64,000 bases of DNA from Margaritifera margaritifera (GCA_029931535.1 JAQPZY010001626.1:4397501-4461500), one strand, 5' to 3'; positions 1 through 11,879 are shown, counted from the first letter of the stretch. The notes: a model not told the origin generated them from the sequence alone. Numbers and translations: made by a program.

Positions 1-412
1 AGGTATACGGATGCGCGCACTTTCATATCATTCTTCCATGGATTGCAGTGTGTCGTGTTGTGAATAAGATAATTTCTTGAAATATGTGAGCATATATTAG
101 ATAACATTTGTTTTCTTTACGTTAACGTTACAACTGATAGTTTATCACTTCTAATAACGACATGAAAATAATGTTCTACGTTTTGTGTGAAATATAACAG
201 GTATATCTTAAACTTGAACGTTACGAGATGGAAGAGTCAGTCAGGTGCTGATGTAACCGCATCTGAACCTGATTCATATTCCAAGATTTCCATATTATGT
301 AGTTGCCCAGGTTATTTGTATGTATCACATATTATTTATAAAGTATGTACCATTTCATTGGCAGATTCTTGAACAAGTTGTTGCCTAAGAGATGTTTTTC
401 TCAAAGGACAGC

Positions 413-413
<1 letters not shown>

Positions 414-465
<52 letters not shown>
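414..465. repeat. (GT)n microsatellite
   Basis: About 26 uninterrupted GT dinucleotides. The plus-strand reading frame through it gives an alternating Cys-Val tract, which is an artefact and not a protein. Confidence 0.97.
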
Positions 466-469
<4 letters not shown>

Positions 470-561
470 TACAATGAAGCCTCATTTATCCACACATTTT
501 GTATCCGGAATATATCTCCAACCAATTAATGTACATGCCCCTTAACTACATGGGCATACAC

Positions 562-632
562 TTTTGTTTAGACTGCATGAACATACGCTATTGGTTAGAC
601 TGCATGGACATACTCTATTGGTTAGACTAGTT
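562..632. repeat. 27-bp tandem repeat, about 2.5 copies
   Basis: The unit TTAGACTGCATGRACATAC plus CTATTGG recurs in tandem, and a third partial TTAGACT follows. No coding role is seen. Confidence 0.8.
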
Positions 633-947
633 TATATAAAGTGGACATTATCAGAACATATGTTGTGTCCCTCTAGGTGTTTGGATAAAGAAAGTGGTAT
701 GGATACTGTATTCAAAAGTGCTAAATGCTATCTTGAAAGGCTATCCTTGTATAATTGCCTAATAGACTTTTGCAGCCAAGGATTGAAGAAAAAATACTAC
801 TCAACAGAGAACTATTATTTGTGATATCAAAGAAAGCGGAAACAGCTCCAATAATTGATGACACAAGTCAGCCAGACGATTTTTTCTTCCCGGTAAATAA
901 AAGAGGAGCTTGAGGACTTTGATACTATAATGAAAGCTGACGATTTA

Positions 948-1216
948 ATGCAGAGGCGTGGAAGAAAATAGGTTTGGTTTTATGGGTTTAACGCCATTTT
1001 TCAGCACATGATAGGCTATACATGGCGGCCAGTATATCTGGTGGAGGAAGAACTCGGGAAAATCCATGGAAGAACCACCGACCCACGGGAAGCTACTGGC
1101 AAGCTTTCTCACATAACCACATTGGCCGAGCCAAAGACTCGAACCCACGCGGACAGAGGTGAGATGACTGTGATCGGCAAAGGCGAGCGCCTTAGACCAC
1201 TCGGCCACCCGGGGCC
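948..1216 (-). mobile_element. tRNA-derived SINE
   Basis: On the minus strand the element opens with a tRNA Leu/Ser-like head. The RNA polymerase III A box TGGCCGAGTGG lies near 1205 and the B box GGTTCGAGTC near 1140, so an internal pol III promoter is visible. A roughly 100-bp unrelated body follows, then a short tail containing GGCGTTAAACCC and an A/C-rich end. Such head-body-tail architecture is typical of invertebrate, particularly molluscan, SINEs. An apparent 87-codon minus-strand reading frame starting in the head (MAEWSKAL...) is just the translated tRNA part. The SINE family is not named because no library can be searched here. Confidence 0.85.
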
Positions 1217-1489
1217 CTCCAGAAAATAGGTGTTAATCACATAAAAATACTGTGAACAAAGTATACCCTAATCTGCCATTGCATAATGCACTGGTATATA
1301 AGATTCAACGTTAGTTTTAAGAAATTATCAGTAGAATGAACAGCATAACCCTGACTACATTCAGTATTAAACTTGTTCAACCGTACCGTAAGTTTTGCAA
1401 TAAGTCCATTTCTCAGACACTGTTGGTTATCTAATCTTTTCACTAAGTTTTTTCATGCATCTTACTGTGTACAACAACTCAACCAAAAT

Positions 1490-1835
1490 TAGGACACTGT
1501 GACCTATATTTCACGCCGGTTAAGTATTGCCTTTAGGTCAGTTTCTCTGATATTGCTAGTTTTAGAGACATTCAGTTTTTTACAAGGATGAGTCTTGGTA
1601 AGTACAAACCATTTTAGCAAACACAGGTCACTGTGACCTATATTTTATGCTTCAGTGAACAGTTAAGTTTTGCATTAGGTCAGTTTCTCAAGCATTGGCT
1701 GTTGTAGAGTCATGCATTTTTGTATGTAGATGCGTCTTGATAAGTACACCATAATCTATCCAAAAATAGTCAACTGTGACCTATATTTCACGCTTTAGTA
1801 ACTTTGATTATGTTTTGCGTCATTTTCTTCGGCAG
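1490..1835. repeat. Diverged tandem repeat, unit about 135-143 bp, 2.5 copies
   Basis: The block CTGTGACCTATATTTYAYGC begins near 1495, 1630 and 1772. Each copy is followed by a similar AGGTCAGTTTCTC segment and a 'GTCTTG.TAAGTACA' segment, so it is a larger diverged satellite-like unit. No coding potential was recognised. Confidence 0.8.
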
Positions 1836-1853
1836 TTTTGGCGGCCTGGTAAT

Positions 1854-1854
<1 letters not shown>

Positions 1855-1885
<31 letters not shown>
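1855..1885. repeat. Poly-A tract
   Basis: A run of about 31 A residues. It could be the tail of an unrecognised retrocopy on the plus strand, but nothing identifiable lies immediately upstream except the diverged tandem repeat. Confidence 0.9.
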
Positions 1886-1888
<3 letters not shown>

Positions 1889-2149
1889 TTGGCAGGGCAT
1901 TCGTGTTATGCGAACAAATTTCTTGTTTGTTTTCAAATAAATTGATTTTCCTTCACTGTTAGTGATCTGTGACGAGCAGCTGCTTCGGAAGAAAAAAAAT
2001 TCATAATCTTTTTGTGCAAGACCTGTTGCTTGTTTCGGCAGTCTGTTAATTTCTGATTGTGCGTCGGGCAGTACAGCTCTAATCCTTTTATGAGATTCTT
2101 ATCACTATTGTACGCATAGATCCAAATTTTGTGCATGGCATACAGTCGT

Positions 2150-2665
2150 CAGCCTAACATAATTCCAACGAGCATTCAATGTTGGGCCAATGTTAGACCT
2201 AAAATATACATATTACTGTTAAATGTTGGGCCAACGTTGGACCAAGACATCGGTATTACTCTTTAATGTTGGATCAATCATGGGTCAATAAATCGGTATT
2301 ACAATTAAATGTTGGGCCAATACTAAGCCAACATGTTTGCCAACGTTGGACCAAGACATCGGTATTACTCTTTAATGTTGGGTCAATCATGGGCCAATAA
2401 ATCGGTATTACAATTAAATGTTGGGCCAATGCTAAGCCAACATGTTGGGCCAACGTTGGACCAAGACATCGGTATTACTCTTTAATGTTGGGTCAATCAT
2501 GGGTCAATAAATCGGTATTACAATTAAATGTTGGGCCAATGCTAAGCCAACATGTTGGGCCAACTTAAGACCAATGAGCAAACTGCCGTTGGGCCAACAT
2601 TGTTTGTCACTACTGGGCTTACGTTAACAACTTTACTGGAACTACACTGGGCCAATGCATTGCTA
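2150..2665. repeat. TTGGGCCAA-rich tandem array, unit about 113 bp
   Basis: Three tandem copies of a roughly 113-bp unit (anchors GACATCGGTATTACTC near 2246, 2356 and 2466) are each built from many short palindromic pieces of the form TTGGGCCAA or CCAACGTTGG. Degenerate TTGGGCCAA words continue on both sides. The short palindromes could fold or bind a dimeric protein, but no function is shown. Confidence 0.85.
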
Positions 2666-2669
2666 TCTG

Positions 2670-3470
2670 CGTGTAATAGACTTACCGAAGTTGTTCCGTG
2701 AACGGTTGTGTGTGTAATACAGTACTTTATTCCAAATACTCGAGACCACCAAGATCAACAAACACTCCTAATTCCTCTTCATGATTTAGCATTCTTTGAA
2801 CCAGCACATTCAACATTTATCAGACTCTATTTCACATAAAAGAATCCGATGAGAAGAGTGCTAGTATATATTTTCTTTTTCTTTTTCTGATATCTAATTT
2901 CCATTCACAGGTAGATATACACTTTGAAATGTACTGAATATTCTGCTGAAATTTGAGACACTACAATTTTAAGTGATCAATACCATCATGCGAAACGGAG
3001 ACCTTTAGATTCTCAACATGATGGACGTAATACGTCATACCTATCCCACTTAATGATTTCATCAGGTATCAATAGGTCATGAAAGACATCAAGGTCAATG
3101 TACAAGATAGAGAACAAGTCACTAATTCAAAAGATGATACTCTGACAAGGTAAGTGAAATTTTATGCTAGGGATAGTATAACCATGTTGAAATATTTATC
3201 TTCACTTTAAAACTAACGATCTGGAACAGCTTTACTAGTAATACAATTACAACTGCTCGATGCTTTCTTCCAAAAAGACAATGTGAAAGCTTTTTCCGTC
3301 AGTCTTATCATGTTCGCTAAACAGCCATGTCGAATACTTAGCCTTGGAGAACTGACATTTGGACACTTTCAACGTATTCGTTTTCATTCACACAACACAT
3401 AGTCTGTGACAGTTTCTGGAAATAATCTTCAGTTTGAACGACATACCAGTATCGAAATATAACCTGAAGT
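2670..3470. other. No recognisable feature
   Basis: AT-rich DNA without a credible long reading frame or structured repeat on either strand. Confidence 0.7.
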
Positions 3471-3473
3471 CTC

Positions 3474-3535
3474 GGAAACTTTAATAAAAGGTGTGGAAAC
3501 TTTAATAAAAGGTGTGGAAACTTTAATAAAAGGTT
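3474..3535. repeat. 21-bp tandem repeat, 3 copies
   Basis: Three near-perfect copies of GGAAACTTTAATAAAAGGT plus TGT. Confidence 0.9.
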
Positions 3536-3629
3536 TTGTCCCCAATAGCGTATAATGTAGATTCAGCTGGAGCATTTTGTTTAAAATATTGACAAAAGCA
3601 GGACGCACACAAAACCATGCATATGACCC

Positions 3630-3630
<1 letters not shown>

Positions 3631-3697
<67 letters not shown>
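3631..3697. repeat. (TA)n microsatellite
   Basis: Uninterrupted TA run of about 33 units. Confidence 0.97.
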
Positions 3698-3699
<2 letters not shown>

Positions 3700-3701
<2 letters not shown>

Positions 3702-5060
3702 TTCCAGTTCGTTAAAAAAAACTTGATTAAATCGAGAGCTACTTATGTGGGAGGAACCAAAGATCTAATGAAATACAAAGACTGTTCACATTGGGAGCCC
3801 GTATTCAAATCGAGGATGGTGCATATAATGAACGCATATCAGTATCATTTCAGTCGGTGGAGTAGGTTTTTTTTGGGTCGCCACATGGTCAAATCAAGTT
3901 ATATCTCATTGTTTATTTTATCTCAATTCCATGTGGGATCTTCCCGACATTTCTAAACAGGAAGCAGGAAAAGAGTGGTGTCCTGCTGGGCAGTCGAAAT
4001 GCCATGAATGTATTAAAAAGTAAACTGAGCTATAGGTCCCCAATGTGTTCTTAATTCTGATGGCATTTGATAATATGGCATATTTCGTGAAGATAAAATA
4101 AAACTTGCCCACTGGGACCTGGATACAATTGACTGTTGCGAAAACGCTTTCGCTCGATTCTTCACTTGTTCTGAATTCAGTGTTTCGCTCCGCCAAATGT
4201 AATAGTTTTATGTCGACCACCTGCAGTTGTCTTCGGACGCTCGAGTTTCCACTCTATCAAAGACCACCTTAGTTCTCACCTTCAGTACGACTACACTTTG
4301 TCAACATCAAGGCAAACATAAATGAAATCGAATCTGCATCCACAATTAAAACCAAAAGGCTGACGAAGACTCTTCATGCAATATTAAGTAATGAAAACAG
4401 ATTATAAATATTTAAAAACAAATTTTGGCAATTCAAACATGTGCACACGATTTATCGATTAGCTATCAATTTTATGTTTAGACGCTCCTTCTACAAACTC
4501 AAGGAGTCATTTGAACGTTTGGTTTGAATCTTTAGCGACCAAATATCCGATCATCGATTGTCGAGTCCAGGTATCACATGTGCTGAGATGGTGTGTTTAG
4601 AGATTACTTCCCTTTAATGCATCTTAATGTTTGGCGATTAATCTGCGATGGAGCATAACAATATTATATAAATTACTTTAATCTTGCTAAAATGTTACAT
4701 ACAATGAATTTGGTTTGTTAAAACACGAATTCATCCAGAGTCCATCCTACTAAATGTGCATACTAGTTACAGGCTGCTCCCACTACAATGCAGTCGTATG
4801 TTCAATTGTTAACAGTACCTACAAGACCAAGATGACAGGCAGACGCATTGCTCAGAACAAATTCCATAACAACCTTTTCTCAACCACGTGACAGAAAACT
4901 CTCACGGATTCGCGGCCATTATTTTTCTTGTCTTTGTATGGATCTATGATAATTATTTTTCTTGTCTTGGGTCAGTAGCCACTTAATGGTTTCATGACGT
5001 CATATACGACGCTTTGATGACGTCATACTTTTTAACAAAGATTCTTAGTTTTCTTTTTTT
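3700..5060. other. No recognisable gene
   Basis: The longest reading frames (77 codons plus at 3723, 100 codons minus at 4220) show no recognisable domain, and no matching splice sites were found. They look like chance open frames in unannotated intergenic DNA. Confidence 0.6.
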
Positions 5061-5061
5061 G

Positions 5062-5325
5062 AATAAAGCAATAGTTAAGAGTTTAATGTTGTTTTTTCTG
5101 CGTTTGTCGTGGAATAAACTGTCATTTGCCTAATCACACAGCTAATAATAACCCACGGCGTTTATGCAAGCTGTGTGATTCAGTTGCATATAAACTGTCA
5201 TTTGCCGAATCACACAACAAATAACGCCCTAAGGGCGTTATGTAAGATGTATTATTTGGCAACTGACGGTTTACACCACGATAAACGCAGACAAAATAAT
5301 ATTAAACTTTTATAACTGCAATTCT
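5062..5325. mobile_element. Foldback (MITE-like) element with internal duplication
   Basis: The left arm around 5072-5130 (core CTGCGTTTGTCGTGG...AAACTGTCATTTGCC in pieces) is matched in inverted orientation by the right arm around 5250-5315 (GGCAACTGACGGTTTAC...CCACGATAAACGCAG). Outer sequence also pairs (AGTTTAAT on both strands). Inside, the block TAAACTGTCATTTGCCGAAT plus CACACAAC is a second direct copy of the left arm. This suits a non-autonomous inverted-repeat element. No target duplication could be fixed. Confidence 0.7.
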
Positions 5326-5365
5326 TTATAATTTTATTAAATGTTTAATTTGTATTTAATATCTA

Positions 5366-5369
5366 TCTA

Positions 5370-5422
<53 letters not shown>
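5366..5422. repeat. (ATCT)n/(TA)n microsatellite
   Basis: A few ATCT units run into about 24 TA units. Confidence 0.95.
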
Positions 5423-5424
<2 letters not shown>

Positions 5425-6565
5425 TATCAGTTTTAGAGTCTGATTTCAGCGTATGAATACTTGCTGAGGGCTTCTTATTTATAGAACAAGGAATAAGGTC
5501 AACACCCAACAAGTAACTCCAGCCAATTTAAGTTTTTGAACATTTCACATCATGGTCTTAATATTGTATCTAAATGAGCACATATATTCTGAGTAGAAGC
5601 TCAATATTCAAAGCAAATGATGTGTTGTTTTGTTGGACATAAAAATGACTCTTGGATTTGATGCTTTCATGGACGAGTTCAGCGTGATTTAACCGATTAA
5701 TTATTGTCCAGACTCGTGATTAATCAATTTTCCTTTCTTTAAACCCAGTTTCGTGTTCATTAACAGGCTATAAAATTAAGGCTCTCGGTAAATGGTTATA
5801 GTGATGGGGGTCGAATAGTCATACAAAGTAATACATCGTCCCTGACAGTTATGATGGGGGAGGGGCCGGGCGTGGCGGGGCGGGGTCCATTTCCCAACAC
5901 CCACGCCCATCGTAACTATCAGAGTTGGCGTCTGATTTTGTAGGATTAGGGGTCCAAGTGTTATAATGTCAGTCTTGCCCCCCCCCATCCCTATATCCAT
6001 TTACCGATATTTTTAATTTCATTTGTAACGAGCCCCAGTGAAAGTACTGTAGCCCCAACGTTTTTCTTGGTAGATTTCGAGTTTCATAGCTCTGAGATAG
6101 GGGTCTGCATAAGAGATCTTACTCTTTTTAGGGATTTAAATCGTTTTGGTTTTTTATCATCCTTCCTCTTTGACAGATTGAAATCGTGTTGGTTTGTGGT
6201 CGTCCTTCTGTTCAACTGGCAAATGACTACAGTTTTGCTGGCTCATTCGGAATGCTTTTTAATTCAGCTTGGGAAATATCGTTCGCTTCAGAAGGCACTT
6301 CAGATATTGATGGGACAATGTGTTCAGTGTCTCCATGTATCTGATGATATGGCAAATTTAGGGAAAATTTTCAGAATTCTGCCATTTGGAGACAACGGTT
6401 GCATCCAGAATACCGGAGACACAACAGACCTTGACCTAGCATACATGCAACATTTTCCAGATTTGTATCAAATATAGTGACTGAAAGATATATTCTTGTC
6501 AAATTTTTTTTTACAAAGATTTGTTATTTGATTCTGTCAAAATCAATTTATTCAATTCTCAGAAG
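5425..6565. other. No recognisable gene; short poly-A at about 6566-6587
   Basis: A 136-codon open stretch on the plus strand (6067-6477) begins at TTG, not ATG, and has no recognisable domain or splice signals; it is treated as chance. The stretch 5800-6000 is unusually G/C-rich for this window, without visible coding sense. Confidence 0.55.
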
Positions 6566-6828
6566 AAAAAAAAAAAAAAAAAAAAAATCCACTAACATTT
6601 TTATTTCGTTGCACTGTATATGTCTCCTGGTTCATTGTTTACATTAGTTACTTTGCACGTGACTCTGTTTATAGAAGTTAGTATAAAGTAGTTCTCCGTA
6701 CAGTTTATACAGAAAAAAACGCAGCTCCGCCTGATCACATGGCTATGTTCTGATCAATGGAAATCTTCGTTGCATTTACCAACTAATGCAATTGCAATTA
6801 TAGAATTTTACAGGAGTGCTTATTTCAC

Positions 6829-6981
6829 TTGAAATTTATTAAACGGTTCAAATAATTTAAATCCTTTGATCGCCAATCATTTTTATTAACATTTATGAAA
6901 CGAGTCAAATAATATCTTTTATATGCCTTGGCGAGCAAAAGATTTAAATTATTTAACTCGTTTCACAAATTTCCTTTGAAA
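6829..6981. mobile_element. Short foldback element (inverted arms about 46 bp)
   Basis: The left arm begins GAAATTTATTAAACGGTTCA near 6830. It pairs with the right arm, whose reverse complement begins GAAATTTGTGAAACGAGTTA. Both continue through AAATAATTTAAATC to CGCCAA. The loop of about 50 bp holds a third direct copy (ATGAAACGAGTCAAATAAT). A small palindromic MITE is the simplest explanation. Confidence 0.75.
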
Positions 6982-7333
6982 GTACAACATCTGTAAGTAT
7001 AAATTTATCATTTGACGAAAAATACAGATTTGTTTTGTATGAAAGTTCAGAATTGTGTAGTGAAATTGCTTTGAAATACATTTGGATGCCTAGGTCATTA
7101 CGCCCTTACTTTACATAATGTCCCGGCCGTCATGACATCATTAGGTTATATTGTATGTGTTACATGTATAAAAAGTATGTTGTCGGTATATTAACCTCAA
7201 TTACACAGTATTCATGTGATAGAGGTCATTATGGGATGGAATGCAGAACAATAATTGCTTTCTCTTCGTCTTTCAAGAGCAAATGGTTAGAATTTAAAAA
7301 AAAAATAGCTGTAAGTTATTGGCGGCAGAACAA

Positions 7334-7427
7334 TAAAATCCCAATCTCGGAGTTACATTATTTATTTTCTGCTCGACATAGCCTCCTAGGATACAAAAAT
7401 AATGTAACCCATCGACTGGGATTTTCT
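7334..7427. mobile_element. Short hairpin repeat
   Basis: AAAATCCCAATCTCGGAGTT at the left pairs with the reverse complement of the right end (AAAATCCCAGTCGATGGGTT). Both continue into ACATTATTT. Arms are about 34 bp with a loop of about 25 bp. It lies inside a chance plus-strand open frame. Confidence 0.65.
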
Positions 7428-7429
7428 TG

Positions 7430-8200
7430 TCCCTAGGCCAGCTTCAACTTAGATAATAATGTTCTGAATTTCGATATGTTAAATTGATAGAATGTCTCGT
7501 GTATTATGTGAAAAGTCTTCGAGATGCGAAGTCCATACTCTGCAATAATGAAAATAAACTGATAATATGTATACAAAGGCCAATGTAAATGTTTTAACAA
7601 TCGATGAACTATAAATGTTGGGATGTCTGACAGGAATGAGCTGTGTATAGTGCAAATAGATTGATTAATGTCCACATGGCTTGCCGCAAACCACTCCATT
7701 GCAACAGGCCAGACGCCATAATGCTGGTGTAAAGGAGGACAAGTATGTGCTTGCAATGTACCTTGAGCAATGGTGTCATGAGAACAAGCTGACAGTATTA
7801 TCCACGACATGGGAGGACGGGGTAGAAAGAATCGAACGATGGATCGATAGATAGATAGATGAACGTTTCTTCTAGATCCCATGATTAAGTAAATTCACAT
7901 CAAAGAAAACATTATTAATTGTGTGCAAAATGCAATGATGCAACCATGAAATGTAATGTATTTAATAATCACAGTATGTCAAAAATGGTAATTAAAAGAA
8001 AGAATAGAATGAAAACAATTTAGATATATTTCGTATCTGAAAACACGACAACAAGATATGCTCAGCAATTGCTATACTATGAATATACAAAAGCACCAGC
8101 AAATTTATACGTTACATATCCCTTTTAAAATCTTTAATCTTGGTGGCACATACATTGTTGAAAATCATGCTATCAAGATTTAAACTGGTTCAGCCTTTGA
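7430..8200. other. No recognisable gene; short GATA repeat at about 7841-7861
   Basis: A 149-codon minus-strand open stretch (7433-7882) carries no recognisable domain and overlaps a GATA microsatellite, so it is not called as a gene. Confidence 0.55.
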
Positions 8201-8204
8201 CACC

Positions 8205-8500
8205 TGCATATACTGTTAAGATATTGTTGTGCATGTGAAAGTTTAGTTTCTAAATACTTCAATATCAATCTGCATATACTGTTAAGATATTGTTGTGCAT
8301 GTGAAAGTTTAGTTTCTAAATACTTCAATATCAATCTCAAAGTCAAAGTTTACTTTTCGAATACTTCCATATGCGTCAATGACAAGATTTAGTTACCAAA
8401 TACTTCAATATGTGCCTCAAAGTCAAGGTTTAGTTTTCAAATAATTCAAAATGCGTCTCAAAGACAAAGTTTAGTTTTTGAAATACTTCCATACGCGTGT
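8205..8500. repeat. 66-bp tandem duplication followed by diverged copies
   Basis: A 66-bp unit starting TGCATATACTGTTAAGATAT occurs twice in perfect tandem (8205 and 8271). Its second half (AAAGTTTAGTTTCTAAATAC...) then recurs in three progressively diverged copies to about 8500. Confidence 0.85.
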
Positions 8501-8504
8501 CAGC

Positions 8505-9535
8505 GAAATTTGTAATATGTTTTAATCGAAATAAAAGCAAAAATTACGCGACATTTAAGTTATCATGTGAAGTGTCTGTGGTATACACTAGTTCTAGTCT
8601 ATTTTTAAGGTCTTTTGTACAAAAATGTTTGCTTCGCGGATGAGTTTTCAATTTATTGCCTTATGATGAAAAACCGTGTCCGTCCTTCTTGCTAAAACCA
8701 CAAAATTTCTCCGACCTTTACAGCTAATATGCTTTTATTTCACATGGAAGTGATGATAATAGCTTGTTTTGCCACTTGCTAATTTATTTAATTGATAAAT
8801 GCTTCGCAGATAGAACATCCGTGATATAGAGTTTCCAAGTCAATTTATGAAGCCCATAATGCAATCTCCTCAGAGAATGACTGGCCAGAAACCTGTTCTG
8901 TTGAATGTTCGCTCCTAATAAAACTCAAGGTATTGGCAATATGTAATGCAAATGATCAATAAGGCAGGCATGGTAAAGGTTTAGGCTGTCTGTATCATGT
9001 TTATCGTCAAATATCTATAACTGTATATACACACATTGATCATTAGAAATTTAATACAAGGCCATATGTTATTGACGCAGGACTCTTGCCTTGGCGTTTT
9101 ACTAATTTTGTTTTCATAAGATATTTCTTGAAATGTGCAGTTGGTGAAAAACAAGGTACAAACCCATCAATTTGATTATTCCAAGTTTTAACCTGGACAG
9201 GCAAAATGCCTAATAGAGATAGTAAGCAGATTGACAGTAGTTAAGACTTTAACTTCTATTTTGTCTTCCCTATTGCAGAAAGAACCCCCGTATATTTACT
9301 TCAGTTATATTGCAAAACTTGAGTCATCTGTGTCAAAACATTCTTAAGGTGACCACATCAGTCACACACAGCATGAAATGCCATCTTAGTGGCTCAGTGA
9401 TGGCGACCAACCAATAGTTATTGTTTTGTAAACAATCAGTCTTAAAACGAAATGTCTTTCAGAAAATAAGAAGAGTGAGTGGGTCGAGAATAGTCTTCAT
9501 ATAGTTGCACACGGCCACACTATATCGTGCACACT
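8505..9535. other. No recognisable feature
   Basis: AT-rich intergenic DNA. No long open frame, RNA gene or repeat could be recognised. Confidence 0.65.
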
Positions 9536-9536
9536 C

Positions 9537-9538
<2 letters not shown>

Positions 9539-9592
<54 letters not shown>
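9539..9592. repeat. (GA)n microsatellite
   Basis: About 26 GA units. The opposite-strand open frames of poly Arg-Glu and poly Ser-Leu are artefacts of this tract. Confidence 0.97.
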
Positions 9593-9593
<1 letters not shown>

Positions 9594-9611
9594 CCATCAT
9601 ATCCACTTCTG

Positions 9612-9722
9612 CGGGATAAGGAAATCCCACCAGTGGGACAATTTTGTAGGCAGAAATGAGGCTTTGTCGAGGTCCTGTCTACAAATTTTGGTTCCGATGG
9701 TGGGATTCCCATCCCAAACCAA
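9612..9722. mobile_element. Foldback element adjoining the GA tract
   Basis: The left arm GGGATAAGGAAATCCCACCA...CAATTTTGTAGGCAG pairs with the right arm, whose reverse complement reads GGGATGGGAATCCCACCATC...CAAAATTTGTAGACAG. Arms are about 45 bp around a short loop. This fits a small non-autonomous inverted-repeat element. Confidence 0.65.
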
Positions 9723-9724
9723 CG

Positions 9725-11155
9725 CATATGCTGGATTATTATTATTTTTTTTAAACTAGGAAACGTGTTGGGAAAATGAGACGGTGGATCATAGGTTTCG
9801 AGGTAGTCACAGAAACAGAGAGTTTTCTAAAAGTGTTTATGTCATTAGAAAGGGCATTTAAAGTTTAACTTACAACTACTTTGTTGTAAAAATGTCTGTA
9901 GAAACATTGCCGACGTTCATGACATCATAAGCATAATTATATCATCCATAGTGTCATTAGGTGCACTCATGCGGGATAGGTGTAGCACACATGGTTATCT
10001 AACATGGGTGAATTGTGTAACACGTATCTAGGAATGAGAGAAAGACCAGGATCCAACAAGTTAATCAGTCTTCCGGCGGTGTCCCCCGGTTTAGACTGGT
10101 TGATATGTCTCCCACTGCCTGCATTTTTCTCGATAAGTGCTCTGCGATCGATTAGTGCTCTGCGATCGATTAGTGCTCTGCGATCGATCCGGTTGGGAGC
10201 CTAGCATTATAATGTTTCCACCGAATGTGTCCCTAATGGATTTCTAAACGCGTATCAGAATTTTCTCCCGGATAATATGATTTTGTACCATACCGTGATT
10301 ACACGCTGTATAACTCTGGACGGCAGCGGAGCTTGCTTTAGTATTACAAGTCTCAAAAAAGCTGTGAGATTATGGAATGGTCCGAGACTATTTGTTTTGA
10401 CATAAAAATAAAATTTAAAAAGATGAAAAAATTATTTAATCTTTCAGACCTCATAACATAGACTAAGACAACTTGTTGTTTTGTTGCGATTTTTGATGTT
10501 GTTTAAATAGCATAACAACACTGGCAGAGGGAGAAGCGTATTGATATGGAAACATACTCTTCTTCCTTCACGTAAACAGAAAGACCTGTCAACCACATTC
10601 GAGTAGTTAATACATGAGAGTTTTGGCTTAATATATTTATTTTTTCACCATCCCACTCGTTTAAGGGGGTATGAAAACACTAAAAAAAAAAAAAAACTGA
10701 AGAAGAAAAAATAAATATTTACTTGTGGAGTGATACTAGATCACAAAACTATTTACAGGGGCAGTAAGACAAGGGTGATATTATCTTTAAAATTCAGCGT
10801 GCTATTTGGAATATGGCTAAAACAAAACGGAGATGATAAAATGTTACAGTTGTGGCAATGAAATAGAACCAAACCTGATTGATTTTAGTATATGACCGTG
10901 CCAGATGCAACGAGTACCGGAGTTGCAAAGGAGCTCTGTATCGCCTAGGGCGAGGTATTCCTTAGCACGTATACATCCAGTACGATCATGGAGAGCATGT
11001 GTACCTATCTCCCTTCAGAAACCTCTCATCTTCATGATTCAGTTGTCTGCTTTAGTCTGGTCCAATAATAAGTGTCGTGTGCCTAGATGAAAGTTCAATG
11101 TCTGAAATAATGGCAACTCATACCCTGGTACCAATTTGATGCCATACTCTCTTGA
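9725..11155. other. No recognisable gene; 18-bp x3 repeat at 10136-10190
   Basis: Within this stretch GCGATCGATTAGTGCTCT recurs three times in tandem (10136-10190), and a short poly-A lies at 10682-10696. Nothing else could be supported. Confidence 0.6.
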
Positions 11156-11158
11156 TTG

Positions 11159-11159
<1 letters not shown>

Positions 11160-11197
<38 letters not shown>

Positions 11198-11403
11198 TTC
11201 TAAATTTATATACAACATTTCTTCACCTCTAGTAAGAAGTGAACCGCAGACATTTATATATGTAATTCTGTAGTCGAAGCACGTTCAGCTTCTATCGCAC
11301 AGTAAAAAGTAAATTATAAGCTTTACATGTGTGCTAACATTTGGTTTCTCTTTGCGCTCAATGCCAAGTTTCTGTTATAGGCGACGCTAAGCACGATCAT
11401 TCA

Positions 11404-11469
<66 letters not shown>

Positions 11470-11804
11470 GTGTGTGTGTAAGCTGTATCTTTCATATACC
11501 ATGAGAGGTATAAGTTTTTCATTGAAAGTAAACTAGGCTTGCCCAGTTCAGTGTACATTTTGCGTGTGCCGTCTAGCTTAGACTATTCTCGTTTCGACAG
11601 GTTTTTTTTTTGTTGTTGCAACTTTGCATCATTGATATGGCGTAACATTGTAGAAAAATCCCATGGAAAGTATACACATGCCATTATAACTACTTGAGTT
11701 CCTCTAGGTTACTTGATGCAAGTTCAAATTCAAGGTTTTTATCCAGCTTAAACTCTTTTTTTTCCTCACTCCACAGACTTCTATGTAATTGTGTGCCCTG
11801 TGGC

Positions 11805-11848
<44 letters not shown>

Positions 11849-11875
11849 AAGAGAAGTAGAGAGAGAAAGAGAAGG
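11160..11875. repeat. Microsatellite cluster: (GA)n, (TA)n(TG)n, (GA)n
   Basis: GA run at 11160-11195, TA run at 11404-11466 ending in a short GT run, and an impure GA run at 11806-11875. The intervening DNA (about 200-340 bp each) has no recognisable content. Confidence 0.93.
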
Positions 11876-11879
11876 GAAA

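Noticed and set aside
945..1208. 87-codon minus-strand protein starting MAEWSKAL
   Set aside because: It is the translated tRNA-like head and body of a SINE.
1140..1216. Functional tRNA gene
   Set aside because: A and B boxes are present, but the cloverleaf is not complete and the sequence continues into a SINE body and tail.
6067..6477. 136-codon plus-strand frame
   Set aside because: Starts at TTG and shows no domain, conserved motif or splice context.
9497..9759. Arg-Glu and Ser-Leu repeat proteins
   Set aside because: Translations of the GA microsatellite (also at 11.8 kb), without domains or splice signals.
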